Assembly (NCBI GenBank): GCA_015680685.1
Contig: MNCI01014407.1
Span: 496,325 to 560,324, forward strand
DNA length: 64,000 nt
Direction: 5' to 3'
Source of the DNA: Gnetum montanum
Lineage: Eukaryota; Streptophyta; Gnetopsida; Gnetales; Gnetaceae
Part shown: piece after piece, positions 23,147-35,675 of the stretch
How the letters are laid out: each line of letters starts with the position of its first letter
How positions within the stretch are numbered: position 1 is the stretch's first letter
The notes under the pieces: generated by a model
Seen by the model: only the letters and a program-made list of their open reading frames with translations
What the model was told of the DNA's origin: nothing
Databases searched by the model: none
Program-made: the position numbers and the translations under genes

Positions 23147-24125
23147 TGATGAGAGCGGTTACTTTAGAAATTTATTATAATTATTAGAGTAGTTACTCTA
23201 GTGGTTTATTGTAATTATTAGAGTAGTTACTCTAGTGATTTATTCTAATTATTAAAGCAATTGCTCTAGTGGTTTATTTTAATTATTAAAGTAGTTACTC
23301 TAGCAATTTATTCTAATTATTAGAGTGGTTACTCTAATTATTAGAGTAGTTGCTTCCAAGCCTATAAATACAGTGCTGAGGCACACAATAAAGAAGGAAG
23401 TCTTTTAGCAGTCAAGTAGCAAAACTCTTATAGTTTGTTTGAAAGTTAGAGTATTTTCCAAGTGCCTGTAGCAAGAGGTCTAAGTGTGGACTGATCTTTA
23501 TTCGAGCATTGTGTACCTGAGCACACCTTGTGTATAGCAATAAAGACAAGCTCTTTGATTCATCCTTATAGCACTTGAGATTTTTTTTATGCATTCATTT
23601 TATTTTGTTTTCTTATGCATTTATTTTATTTTATTTTATGCACTTTACATTTATGTTATTAGCACAACAATTCATTTTGATCAATTAAGCAAATCGTTAA
23701 ATTACACAAGCACGACCACTTCGAGCATGCGTGTAATACTTGGTAACCCAGTAATAATTAGCGTTTGGTAATCCCAACAGTGTTGCACTAGTTCAAGATG
23801 TGTACAGCAAGTGGGAACGGATGGTGGTGTTAAGATTAGTTAGAACTTACTTAATGAGTAGTTAAGTTAAATTAGTCACTTAGTTACCTCTCTCCTTTAC
23901 TACTAGCACAAGACATAAAAACATAAAAGCTATAAAAATCAGATGCCTCAAGCTTACTTAACCATACAATTGTGATATACATGTAAGCTTGGGAAGACAA
24001 CAATCAACCAACCCATCCTTGTTCCACAAGGGTGCATAAGCACTTAGTCCTTGGAATTTGACTAGATTGTGCATGAAACGCACGTATTCATATGGTTGAG
24101 CATAGGGGTACCTCGCTGCTCATCA
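23147..24125 (+). repeat. 3' LTR of H1
   Basis: About 979 bp, TGATGAGAGC to GCTGCTCATCA, with the 34-bp array at about 23,151-23,350 and a TATA-like site (cctataaata) near 23,360. Partner of 6,438-7,413. Confidence 0.85.
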
Positions 24126-24230
24126 AAGATGAATGGAAAGAAAGAACTCAAGTAGTTAACTCAATTTTGTTGAAACAAGGGTAGGATGTTGATGCTAACA
24201 ATATCTTTCTAATTTTAAAAAAAATGGTAC
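24126..24230 (+). mobile_element. RTE-type LINE 3' fragment, right part
   Basis: Matches the sequence after the LINE coding end at about 58,320-58,420 (gaactcaagtagtt against gaacttatgtagtt; ttttgttgaaacaaggg against ttttgttgggacaaggt). It completes the fragment broken at 6,437 by H1. Confidence 0.6.
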
Positions 24231-24334
24231 TATTTATTTTGAATTATAATGTTATTTATTTATTAGCATGGTTTCTACCAACATTCTTTATCAAAAATAC
24301 TTTAAAAAGAATCACTTAAAAAATGATCTAATCA

Positions 24335-24800
24335 TGGGAGTCCTCTAATTTACTTGCAAATCACTAAGAATGAGCTTTGTAAGGCTCTTCTAGACTTAGG
24401 TTCTAGTGTAAACTTAATCTCTCGTGAAATGTACAAAGCTTGGAATCTACCTTCTCTCAAGAAAAAGCAACATTTTTCTTAAGTTATAAGATCAATCCAT
24501 CACTATTCCCTTGGAATTAGTGGAGGATATTGTGATCACCTTATATGGATAGTCCTATCCTACTAACTTCCTAGTAATTTGTATGAACAACTGTAATGGA
24601 ATCTTTCCAATCATCATGGAAAGGGCCTGGCTGACCATAAAAGATGCATGGTTGGGAATCAAAGACCTCTCCTTAAACATTTTCAAGGAAATTGATTTTG
24701 GAAAGATTAAGAGGAAGCATGTTCCATGCATTTTGTATAGTGGCATAGAGTGCCACTGCGTGCAGAAATTATGAAGAGTGAAAAGCATAGCAATCACAGC
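24335..24800 (+). pseudogene. H2 protease
   Basis: Reads SPLIYLQITKNELCKALLDL then GSSVNLISREMYKAWNLPSL, parallel to H1 near 10,021. The active-site turn D-L-G-S is closer to a working retropepsin than that of H1. Later sequence has stops and at least one shift. Confidence 0.7.
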
Positions 24801-25069
24801 AAGTAGGTAGTGTGTAGATTTTACAAAAATCCAAAGGTGTTTGTACACAAAAACCACAAACTAGGAGGGCACCTAGTGGTTGATAGCTCATCATGAAAGT
24901 AGCTCAACTCTATGAATGGACCAAACTAAGAGCCTTACAAGTGCCTACATTGAGGGCATGGACGAGATGAAGCAAAACTATCACCAACTCTCTAATGAAC
25001 CTAATGAAACTAATTGGGAAGGGTTGGAAATCCCTGAAAGCTTTAAATAAAAGTCCCTTGAGTTAAAAA

Positions 25070-26530
25070 ATCTATGTACTAGGATAGAATATGCATTCCT
25101 AAAAAATGGCAGGCTAATTATTATCAATGCGAACCTTACTCCTATGTAGAAGAAGAAGCTATTAGAGGTGATCAACAAATGGCCAAAAGCCTTTGCTTGG
25201 TCATATCATGAACTAACATGAATAGATCCAAGGATATGCTAGCACCAAATTTACACAAACTCTTACATTAAACCCAAGAGGTAGTCATAGCAGTGGTTGA
25301 ACTCTAAATTGAAGCAGATCATCAAGAAGTAGATTGAACAAGTCCTCAAGGCAACATTCATCTATCCCATTGGTGATAGTAAGTGGATTAGCCCACTTAT
25401 TATAGTTCCAAAGAAAGGTGGTAAATGGAGGATTTGCATTGACTTCAAGCTATTGAACATGACAACATAAAGGGATCATTTTTCATTACCATCTGTGGAC
25501 TAGGTATTGGAAACCATTTCTAGACATTGTTACTATGACTTTCTAGATGGTTATAATGGCTATAGCCAAATCCAGATAGCACTAGAAGATCAAACCAAAA
25601 CCACATTCATGAGTTCCTAGGGGACTTTATTATATAGAAAGATGTTATTTGGCCTATACAATCCTCCTAACACATTCTAATGCCTTGTCATGAGCTTCTT
25701 CCAACAATAGATTAATAGTAGGATAGAAGTCTTTATGGATGACTTCTCCACCTATGGGGCTACATTTAAGTAAGCACTAAACCATCTTGAGAAAGTTTTG
25801 AAAAGGTATATGAAGAGAAACCTTAGGCTCAACTAGAAATAAAGCCACTTTATGGTCTAGGAAGGCATTGTGTTAGGCATAAAGTTTTAGAGAAAGAAAT
25901 TGAGTTAAACCCTAAGAAAATAAGGATCATTGAGAAATTACCTGACAACTAGAAATAGTTAAAGATGTAAGGTCATTCCTTTTCCACACTATCTACTATC
26001 ATTGATTCATAGAAAATTTTTCTAAGATTGCCAAACTATTGGTGAAGTTAACAAAGAAGGATACTCCAATTGTTTGGACAAAGAAATGCAAGCATGCATT
26101 CTAGAAACTCAAGCAAAAGCTCATGGAAACTGTAATTCTATGAGCACTTGATTGTTACAAGCCCTTTCAAATCATGATAGACATGTCCAACTATGCATTG
26201 GGAGTTTTTCTCATGTAGTTGGATGATCAAAAACATCCTTACTACATCCACTACACAAGAAAAAGCATTATGGGTGCATAGCTAAACTACATTACAATAG
26301 AGAAAGAATTGATGGCAATGGTGTTCACCTTGGAGAAATTCAAGCACTATGTGCTTAGGTACAAGATGTTTATGTACATAGATCATAGTGCAATCTAGTT
26401 TCTAAGGAATAAGCCAATAGTAAACCCCTATGTCATATGATGATTGGTGATATTTCAAGAATTTGACTTCACTATGGTAGATTAAAAGAAAACCAAGAAT
26501 ATGGTTGTTGACCAATTTTTTTATTGAGAT
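25070..26530 (+). pseudogene. H2 reverse transcriptase and RNase H
   Basis: Motifs in order: ISPLIIVPKKGGKWRICIDF, CYYDFLDGYNGYSQIQIA, then the intact catalytic box in IEVFMDDFSTYGATF (about 25,720-25,765), and HFMV/EGIVLG in the connection. RNase H follows with YALGVFLM, YITIEKELMAMVFTLEKFKH, YIDHSAI and VVDQF. Numerous stops, several at former Gln or Trp codons, make it a pseudogene. Unlike H1 it is not interrupted within reverse transcriptase, and it shows what the H1 site looked like before element A landed. Confidence 0.8.
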
Positions 26531-26699
26531 GAAACAAAAAAGAGGAGGAGATACCATTTTCAGATCAGTTCCCTAATGAACTCCTCTTTACTAGGTCTAT
26601 AATTGAATAAGTTCCCACTAAACCTAATTCATGCAATGGCATTCTCAACAATCTTCTCACTTAGGAGATGCCACAAGAGTGGGATAGTAGGAAGAAATA

Positions 26700-27300
26700 C
26701 CAATTTCTTCACTAGGTCAAACACTTCATGAAAATCAATAAACACCTTTACAAGGTATGTGTCGATGGCCTAGTTCGATGGTGCATACCTAATGCTAATC
26801 AACTATGTGTGCTTCAAGATGCTCACAAGGGTTCTTTCAGGGATGCCTTTTAGATCTATCACTCTGCTTGGAAACTTCCTATTAGCTACTCTCCCTATGA
26901 GCTTGTGTACAAAAAACTACTAACTCTTCCAATCCAAATAGATCCCCTTACACTATCAACAGCTTGTGACCTTAACTTTGACCTAAGTTTAGCATAGAAA
27001 GAAAGATTAATGAACCTCAACTTGTTAGAAGAGAGTCAACTGGTAGCCTTGTCATCTAATAAGGTGCAAAAGGCATTCAATAAACAACAAAATGACCTTG
27101 TTATTAGGAACGTAGACTTTCAACCAAGAGATAACATCCTATATTGGAATCCCAAACATGTACCACAAAGAACTAAATTTTAAACATTGTAGGAGGAGCC
27201 TTATATTATCTATGAAATCTTTTCTTCTAGGGCCATGTTAATTTACAAATCTAAAATCCCAAATAAAAAGCTACTATTAACATGCTTTAACTAAAACCTT
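26700..27300 (+). pseudogene. H2 integrase with the core deleted
   Basis: The N-terminal lead (INKHLYKVCVDGLVRWC, LQDAHKGS near 26,815-26,840) runs straight into the C-terminal part (SAWKLPISYSPYELVYKKL, about 26,860-26,920). Against H1 about 560 bases are missing, including most of the zinc-binding region and the whole DDE core. The C-terminal domain (NKQQNDLVIRNVDFQPRDN, then WNPKHVPQRTKF) is kept. It could not act as an integrase. Confidence 0.75.
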
Positions 27301-28685
27301 TTAATGAACCCAAGAGAGTTAGTAACAAGAGAACCTCAACAAATAAACATGCACACTCAATTTTTTGGATCTCTTCCTTCTAACTTAATTGTTCGGGAGA
27401 TGGCCATCCATGCTAATCTAAAGTGTTACACTTTTTTTACACTATTTTAGTACATTTTTCTCTTAAATATTTTACATTTTCTTCTATATTTTACTTTGTT
27501 TAGTTTGAAATTTTCTTATGTATTTCTTATTTTTTCCTTTATTTTCACTAGGACTAAATGCAACTATAGCTATCAATTAATATATTATTTGATTGCTAAT
27601 GTCTAGATTCTATCTTTGAATTTTTGTGTTGATAACCAAGACATGGTTTCTTTTTCATGATAACAGGCAATGAGTGCATGTCATCCGCCCATCCACAAAA
27701 CTCTATGGTGTTCCCTTGTTTTGGAAATATGTAGTCCCTTCTTAAATAAAAATTTTAATGAATTTGTGACCTTGGTAGTTTTCAAACTTGGAAGAATTAA
27801 ATGGATAGACAAAGATGTGAATTTAAGAGGATTTGATATTCTTTGTACTTGCCTACCCTCTTGGATGCATGAGTGCTTTTATGGATTTCTCACCATTCCG
27901 CTATTGACCAATAATAGGAAGCTAAGTCTATGTATGGTGTGGTTCCCATCTCTAAAAACTCAAAAATCCAAAAAGAAAGCAATAATGAGAATTCAAACCA
28001 CATCCCTTAGATAAAATAATGGGCTATAAGCACTAGTTATAGGACTAGAAAGACATGTTACCCATGCTTGAAGGTCCCCTTTAACTAAGGCTCATCTTAC
28101 TTCCTGATTCTCTTTTAGGAGTGGTGATTGATCTATGATGATATTCTTATGTCTTGAGGAGGTGGAGTAGTCTTAGAGTGCCAATTCAAAGTCACTGAAA
28201 GTTGTTGGTTTTAATTTGGACTAAGGATGGAGGTTATTGGATCATATTAACCACAAAATCCACAAGGAAATTCATGTGACCATGATATAGGACTCCATTC
28301 CACTCTCTACCTCATCCACCTATGCTTCCCATACCTCACCTCACTACCTTTTTTCATGGCTTTTTCAATGTCTTAGCTTGATGTGTCAAAGTTCTTAGAT
28401 GGTTTCTTTGTAAATTTGGTCCTTAGCTAACTACAACTATTAGCCATCCATGGGGCCCCCATACTCCTTGGTTTGAGGATGTGCAAGGGCATCAAAGGCT
28501 TGAGTTTCCTATGGGAAGGACCCACTTGCATACCCCTTAGTTGGACTAGCTAAGTTCTATATCCTTTAGACATGTTTTCTTTCAAAACCTTCTACATTTC
28601 ACATCAGTTGTGTCTAGTTGTGCACTTCTTCATGGCATTTCTCTACTCATTCTCACATTAAATCTCTTTTTTTATGCATTATCTA
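27301..28685 (+). other. 3' spacer of H2
   Basis: Non-coding; matches the H1 3' region in blocks (27,610-27,730 with 21,435-21,560; 28,440-28,530 with 22,315-22,390). It ends at the atcta pentamer (28,681-28,685) that flanks element B. Confidence 0.55.
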
Positions 28686-29880
28686 TGTGATGTCCGAAAA
28701 TGTCAGTGGGTAGAACACTGAGAGGTTATCAAGCATATAACCTAACCCCAGATCTGTACAAGGGCCATGCTAGAGAAAATGGAAATGGGGTGCCCTGAAC
28801 GACTTGGTCAATCAGACTGGGACTTACGTGGTGTACAATAACCATATGCGAGAAGAGTTTATACTACATTATGCATGGGCATCGGGTCTGGGAAAACTAG
28901 AGCATAGTAGGGTGTCCCGGCCTAAGAAACGTGATGTGAATGCGCAAATATGTGTGAAAAAGTGAGAAAATACAAGTGTTACGCTAAATGCCAAAGAGAA
29001 ATGGTTGAGAAATGCAATAGAGTTTGAGAATAGTAGTGCACCATCCCAAAAGTGGAAGCGTAGCTAATTCACAAAGGTATACACAAGTACAATAGGCATA
29101 GTGGGAGTGCATTCATAGCCTCAATGGTGTTAGGCTATGAAGTCTAGTGCTCACTCTGTTGGATTGTACTTGCCAGGTTGGTAGCCATGGTGTACTATGT
29201 GATGTTCCACAAGGCTGCAATGGGGATGCCGTGTACCATGCGATGTAGTTGTGCCTCTCTAATGGTGTAGTGTGCTTTGGGTCTCGTACATCCATGAAGC
29301 TAAGTGCTAAGATGCCAAAGTGCCAAATGCCAAATGGAAGTGCCAACTGCCTTGATGGTGAGAAAATGAATGCTAACCCTCCTCCTTATCCCCCTTTCAA
29401 AAGAGGACATAGGGGTATTTATAAGGCTAGGGTTAGCCCAAACTGTGGATCAAGTGTCATGTGGCAGTGCAGTGGGTCAAACCATGCTCATCCCATGTTA
29501 CGTGCAAGACATGGAACACTGGCTACAATGCTGGACAGGGTGCTATGCTATAGTAGACATGGTATTATGCTACACAGAGTGATAGGGTGCTACGCTGCAC
29601 AACGTGACAAGGTGCCACGTTGTAATAGACATGGTACTACACTGCAGTAGACATGGTGCTATGCTATAGTAGACATGGTGCTACGCTACGTAGCATAACA
29701 AGGTGCTATGTGAATCTACAAAAAGTGCCAGCATTCTAACACTTAGAAAAATTTTTCAAATCTGGTAGTTGGAGCTGACTACACTCAACACTTGGAAAAA
29801 TATGGGCAAAGTGCCACCATTTTGACATGTAGCCATATTTGCAGTTGTGATGATGAGATCCAAAATTTTGTGGTATTTCA
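28686..29880 (-). repeat. 3' LTR of element B
   Basis: On the minus strand from TGAAATACCACAAAATTTT (29,880) to gacatcaca (28,686), 1,195 bp. Holds the GTAG/CTAC array (about 29,530-29,720) and a TATA box read on the minus strand (tatttata at 29,416-29,423 on the + strand). Confidence 0.85.
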
Positions 29881-31480
29881 ATGGCCCCTCTTTGTTGATG
29901 TCTAGAGGAGTGGCCCAAGAGACGTCGACAAAGAATTACAAAACACCATAGCAAACATGTCACCAACATCACTTGTTAGCATAAGATCGGATGTCATTTT
30001 ACCATGCTTAAGAGTGATATGGAAATAAAGTTATGCTAAGGGACAAAGGGGTATAGGCAATGCTAGAGAGATGAAATTTGAATTGTGGGAATGAAATGCA
30101 AATAGTGGATCATAGTGTAATATGAAAATTCGGCATGGTTGACAGTGACCATGACATGAAGTGGTTTTCCCTTGAAATGTTGACCTCCTGTCAAAGTGCT
30201 TATGAGAGCATTAAAGTTGATCCAAGGCTGGGCCAATTGCAAAGCTACAATGTTGTCATTTTTCTTGGGGATGTGCTTTTTCCCATTCTTTTTTTTCGTG
30301 CGTTGTGCAACAAACCTTCTTTAGGTTTTTCTTACTACTAAATGTTAGCTACAAGTTGGCCATCAAGAAGATGGGCTTTGTTTTCCAAGGATGAGTTGTG
30401 TGGAATCTATTTAGGGTTTTAACTAGCCCAAAAAGGCTCCCCATGGAACAAGTTGCATTACGTCTGTCATGAGTTTAGCGGTTGATGTGAAGAGAATGCC
30501 ATGTGTGTCACAGTGTGTATGCATTAGAGGGACGTGAAATCATGAGTATGTGTAGGATGAGAGGATATTGGGATGAAGGAGTGGATGTGCGAAGGTTGTA
30601 AAAAGAATGAGGGGAATGTGCACTCTTGAATGGCTTAACTAGTCCAATCATGCACATCAGAGCAATGTGGTGACTTACTACTATGATGAGATGCATCTCT
30701 ACATGACCACCTCTAAGGCTTCATCCTAAAAACACAACTCCAAGAAGACAAGAAAACCACACAACATGAAATGCCAGTGTAAATGCTAGATCTGAAGATA
30801 CTACAAGTGCTAGATGCAAAGATGCTATAAATGTGTCAAATGTTGTGCTAGTTGCAAGTGCTCAGGAAGCCAATGAAAGTGCTAAGGTGATGATGTTGCA
30901 AGTCCTCTGAAGCTCGCACTAATGGCAAGTGCTCCAAAAGATCAACAACATGCCAGTTTAAATTCCTGGTAGACTGTGAACATAGTTTAAGGTCCTGGAA
31001 GACCATGATGTGCTAGTTTATAGTCCTAGCATGCTATTGGATGCTAGTTTAATGTCATAGAGGATAGTGGATGTTGTGCCAATTTAACATCATGACCCAA
31101 GGACGGGCTGTGGGAGCTAGTTTTATGTCATGGCCCAAGGACAATCTGTGCTAGTTTATAGTCATAGAGGACTACTTACCTTGCTTGTGTATGGTGCAAT
31201 GTTGCATGCATAGTCATGCTGTGTGCCTGCAAGATCTTGCAAAAATCAACTAGAAGGAACAAAATCAAGTGGAAACTGTTGTAAATAGAGTTGAAATGCA
31301 CAAATAAGAGGAAAGCAATGTAAAAATTAATATTTTTAGGTCGTTCCAAGTCATAGGCTAGTTTAAGGCCTTTTCGGGCCATGTTTTTTATATGTGTTTT
31401 TTATGTTTTTCAAATGCAATGCATAAGCTAAGTGGCTGGTTACATAAACAAAGTATAAATTCATAAACAAAGTGAAGCTA
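29881..31480 (-). other. non-coding 3' part of element B
   Basis: Begins with the purine tract (minus-strand aacaaagaggggcc) and carries the same spaced ctagtttatagtc motif as A at about 30,950-31,170. No coding domain. Counterpart of 16,275-17,957. Confidence 0.65.
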
Positions 31481-32350
31481 TGTGTAAACTAGGCAAGCAA
31501 GTGAAATGTAAATGCATGAACAAATGCAACCCAAGAAAAAACTAAAAATGCATGGCCAATGGAGGCAAAGGGTGAGCTAGTCCTTAACGTGTTTTTGGCC
31601 AAGAAAAAGTCTTCATGACGTAGTCACTTCCTAATCAGGTGTGGATTAGGGGGCGTGCAAGGCTTAGGATCCTCTAGGAGGCTATTGGCTTCAATTGCTC
31701 ATTTGGGTGTGTTAGCCTTAGGTGTTGTGTTGGTTTTTGTGGGTGTATCACCAAGAAACTCCTCTTTTGAAACTTGCGCCATGTCTATGTCATGGATAGT
31801 CGAAGAGGAGGCATTATCACCATGGATGATAACTTTACCACCTTCATATGGAAGGTGGATTTCTTGGTGTATGGGAGAGTAGATGGCCCTTAGTTGGGCT
31901 AGCCAAGGCCTATCCAAAATCATGTTGAAACTTGGCATCTACTCTATGATAGTGAAATCTACACTAGTAGGGAATTTCTCTCCTGCCATGAAGGCTAAGT
32001 TGATTGTACCCCTAACTATGACACATGATCCATTGAAGGATTTTAGACACATGGTTTTGGTTGGCTTGATTTCATCCATTAGGCCTAACTTATTGATGAT
32101 GGAGTACAGGACTACATTTGTTGCTGCACCATCGTTGACATGCACTTTGTAGATGGGACACTGCCCAACATGTATGCTAATGGATACTGGAGTTGTAGTG
32201 ACCTCCCCTTGTTCAGGGTTAACTTTGATTGCATCATCATGAAAGGATAGAGATGTTGAACCCAATTATTATGGTGTAGGGGGCAACTTCATTGCATGAA
32301 TGGATGCTTCATCAATAGGGACTTCCTTCGTAATAGAAATGGATGCCAAG
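31481..32350 (-). pseudogene. element B retropepsin-like protease
   Basis: Minus-strand reading: GSTSLSFHDDAIKVNPEQGE, then the catalytic region YKVHVNDGAATNVVLYSIIN, LKSFNGSCVIVRGTINLAF and the signature MPSFNMILDRPWLAQLRAI, LPYEGGKVIIHGDNASSS. The two open parts (31,939-32,265 and 31,699-31,938) are in one frame, separated by a single stop. The turn D-G-A-A is well preserved, better than in A. Nothing of reverse transcriptase follows. Confidence 0.8.
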
Positions 32351-35210
32351 ATTCGGGCCAATGCTCGGTAGTGAGTAGATGAGGTCATGATTAGGTTGTA
32401 CAAGCTCAACATTGTGTTCTTTTGCTTAAGCCCTTATTTTACCTAGGTTAGTGCAGCTACAAAGTCTTTGTCATCGGTTGTTATGTTGGCCTTGATTTCC
32501 TCCATATGGCTGAGAGACAGATCTCTCATGGAGGGGACTCGAGCTTGGTTTGCTTGGTCTACTTGGGGGTGGGGACCCTAGTGTTTGACTGTTGCTTGTT
32601 GATTATATACTTTGCTTTAGCCATGGGGGTTTTGAGGCACTCACTCATCCTCTTACATTGCCATTTGGTAGGCCTACCTAGGTTACTAGTGGGATCAACC
32701 CTTGAAGAAGGAGGGAACGAGATGTTGCCCATTTTTGGGCTTCGAGTATGTAAGGGGCCATCACGTTGTGGCACCCTTATGATAAAGGGTGGCTTAGGAA
32801 TTGTTTTAGGAGTTTTTGTGAAACCAACTCGTTGTGGCACCTTGATAATGAAAGGTTGCTTAGTGGTTGTTGTTGTTGTGTCATGTCAATTTAATGTCTT
32901 TGTGGATGATTGTTGTGGAACCTTGACCACAAAGGATGTTGTGGGTGCCCGAGGTGGCACTTTGATAACAAAGGGAGGCCTCTTGCTTGTGGAGGCTATA
33001 GGGACCTTTTCCTTATTAGGAGGCACATGGATCACAAAAGGTTGTTGCATAGGTTTGGGCTTGCCACCTATGCTAATGGAGTTTATGACATAGGATGCAT
33101 CATCTGTGTTGGATTAACTTGCCATGTTGATCACTAGTTGGCCTCGTTCTATCATTCTTTGCAGTTCATCCTACAAAGCACGACAGTTGTCTATACTGTG
33201 ACTAGCCAATTGATGGTAATGACAATATTGGTTCAATTTAAAATATTGTGGGACTGGGGGCTCATTTGGTACTGCTAATGTGGGGTTCCTTAATAGTTTG
33301 TAGTACCTATAATGTTTTTGGTGGGTAATCACTAATATGTGTTTGTGTTAGTTCTGCCCAGCTTTCAAGAGTTTCTCCAATAGTTCAGAGGGTTCCATCA
33401 ATAGTGTGGTATACTTTGAACGGTCCTTGCACTAAAAGTTGGACCTTGGGGTGACCCATGTTGATGTAGGTGAGTTGGTGCAAAAGTTGGCAGTTTTGTC
33501 AGTTGGGGCATTGGGTTGCTTAGCTATCGGGCCCTGGTTGGTTGCTTTTGTGCTTGTGGCCATTGTTGCCACTGTTGTGTTTTTCTTGCAAGCATGTTGG
33601 TTTCTGTAGGCCACGTAGGCTGGGTCATTGCTAGCTTGCATTGCTTCCTCTATGCCTTTTATTTGAGAAAAGGCTTGGCTAAGAGACTTTGGGGCTAGAT
33701 AATATAGTTTGAACTTGATGAAGTCATTCACTGCAACTTTGAAGATGGCTAGCAGATGTGTCTCTACTAGGGGTTCATGCATTTCACTCAATGCAGCATT
33801 CCAATGTTCAAGGAATTTTCACATAAGTTCTAGAGGCCCTTGCTTAACCTCCATGAGCTATTCGAGGGTTGCTTCAGACTTTAGGTTGTACCTGAAGTGT
33901 GTCACAAACTGGCTTATGAGATCCCCCAAAGAGGAGATTGAGGCCTTGGGTAGTGTGCAATACCAGTCTAAGGCCTTACTAGTGAGTGACATGGGGAACA
34001 TGCACATGATGGTGTGTGGCCAAGCTTGAAGGAGTAGGCACTTAGATCGAAATGTGGCCAAGTGTGCATTAGGATCATCTTCACCATTGTACTTGGTGAA
34101 TTGTGGTAGCTGGACCCTAGTTGGAAGAGTTAGAGGTGGCACCGTAGGACTTATGGGGTCATCTCAGTAGAAGTCCACGACCTTGACAGTGTTGAAGGAG
34201 GTAGCCTTGAGTCGACTAATCTCCTCTGTCAAGATTTGGATTAGCTAGAATGCCTAATCCAAGCTTGGGGATGTGCCAGCTGGTTGCATTTGCTAGGCTT
34301 GTGTTGGTTGCATAGCATAGGGTTGAATTGTTGGTTGTGGAATTTGCTAGTTTAACGTCGTAGTAGACGGTTGTTGCTAGTTTAACGTTGTAGCAAATGA
34401 TTGTAGCTAGTTTAATGTTGTAGTGGATGGTTGTTGCTAGTTTAATGTTGTAGCAGATGGTTGTTGCCAGTTTAACATCATATAAAATGGTTGTTACTAG
34501 TTTAACATCGTAGCAAACGGTTGTTGCCAGTTTAACATCATAGCAAACGGTTGTTGCCAGTTTAACATCGTAGTAAATGGTTGTTGATGTGTTAGCTGAA
34601 CAATGGATGCGGTGATCAAAGTAGGCCACACATGAGTGGGTCTAATGGTCACCATAGATGCCAACAAGACAGGTGAGACGTAGGATGATTAAGTTTTTTG
34701 GAGCTTAGAGGTGGCCCCTACATGAGCATAGTGTTGGGAAAATGCATTAGTTGCTTGTGAGGAAGGCTAAATTTGCATGGTCACCAACTCAGAGAGGATG
34801 GATGGATTAAAGTGAGGAGGGGTTGTACTAGGAAGTGGTCATTGGAAGGTGGTGTAGAGGGGGCTCTCGTGCTAGAAGTGGGCCTTGAACTCATCTTCTT
34901 CCTTTTGTGAGGCTTCCTCGTAGGTTGTCCTTACATCATGCTTGTTTGCATGGATAAGCTAGGAAAACAACTAGTGGTAGGACTCCGTGAGTGGGATTAT
35001 GTCAAACAAGAAGGGGTTATACTCCCATCCATTCCAGTGGACTTGTTCATAGTCCTATTTTGCCTCCAAATCAAGGTAATCCACTGGTAGTCCTGCTTGG
35101 ATTTTGGCACAAAAAAAATTATATTATTCATGGCTTAGTGCAGCATGCTTTGGTTGGATCCTAGTGTCAAATGTGTTAGACACCAATGTGGAAGGTTGAT
35201 CTAGATTCAT
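32351..35210 (-). pseudogene. element B gag
   Basis: Starts at the same place as in A (MNLDQPSTLVSNTFDT from 35,210). The N-terminal part contains eight copies of a decapeptide of the form YDVKLATTVC (34,330-34,590). The Ty3-type Gag domain follows at 33,430-34,140: LPQFTKYNGEDDPNAHLAT, SLTSKALDWYCTLPKASISS, FVTHFRYNLKSEATLE, WNAALSEMHEPLVETHLL. The second half (32,510-33,100) has the PFIIRVPQ-type repeats and a basic tail. Stops break it into pieces of up to 137 residues, and a one-base loss near 32,500 separates it from the downstream frame. Confidence 0.8.
34330..34590 (-). repeat. 30-bp tandem array encoding a decapeptide repeat in gag B
   Basis: Eight copies of a 30-bp unit (gctagtttaacgttgtag plus a variable 12 bases). 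Since 30 is a multiple of three, every unit stays in the gag frame and encodes a Tyr-Asp/Asn-Val/Ile-Lys-Leu-Ala-Thr-Thr peptide with slight changes. Copy A has only two units at the same place (13,446-13,490). Confidence 0.85.
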
Positions 35211-35651
35211 ATTCACAAATTGGGTTGTGAGAGTTGTTGTTTGCAAAAAATGGCTAACTCTGAAAACTGTAGAAAAATGACTAAGTTTGTCAGTAGCAGG
35301 AAAATGGCTAAGTATAAAAATATAGAAAAATGGCTAAGAGTAACAATGCAAAAAAATTGCTAAGTATGAAAATGCAGAAAAAATGTCAAGTATGAAAACT
35401 ACTAAAAATGGCCAACTCTAGTGCTACACTCACTACACTGGAGCTTGCTATGCTTGCTACACTGGAGCTTACTCTACTTGCTACGCTGGAGCTTGTCATG
35501 CTCACTATGCTACACGTGACATAGCCACTACACTACATAGGGTGTACCTACTACGCTACTACACTACACATGATGTAGCCACTACACTATGCAGGGTGTA
35601 CCTGCTACACTATGCGTAACATAGCCGCTACGCTATGCGGAACATTGTTCA
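35211..35651 (-). repeat. leader of element B with CTAC-rich array
   Basis: Contains the degenerate leader units shared with A (about 35,240-35,410) and, between these and the primer site, an extra array (35,420-35,650) of ctacactggagcttg and ctacgctatgcg-type units that A lacks. It resembles the array inside the LTRs. Confidence 0.65.
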
Positions 35652-35670
35652 GGCCCTTCTTCTAGCGCCA
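35652..35670 (-). other. primer binding site of element B
   Basis: Minus strand TGGCGCTAGAAGAAGGGCC, five bases after the LTR end. Matches that of A at 16 of the first 18 bases. tRNA partner not assigned. Confidence 0.7.
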
Positions 35671-35675
35671 AAAAC

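Larger units (their letters stand above)
6438..24125 (+). mobile_element. H1: full-length, decayed Ty3/gypsy element interrupted by element A
   Basis: The LTRs are 6,438-7,413 and 23,147-24,125; each starts TGATGAGAG and ends CTCATCA. Between them, in order, are a tRNA-Asp-like primer site, gag, protease, reverse transcriptase, RNase H, integrase, a long 3' untranslated part and a purine tract. The order RT-RNase H-integrase and the primer site point to the Ty3 group, probably near Athila/Tat (inference). Without the nested element A (11,495-19,063) it is about 10.1 kb. The flanking pentamers are gagac (6,433-6,437) and aagat (24,126-24,130). Each is one change from GAGAT, which fits an aged target duplication. 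Stops throughout make it inactive. Confidence 0.85.

Noticed and set aside
23412-23594. Small open frames within LTRs, including 6,857-7,132 and 23,589-23,771.
   Set aside because: They lie in LTR sequence shared by all copies and are not conserved as proteins between them.
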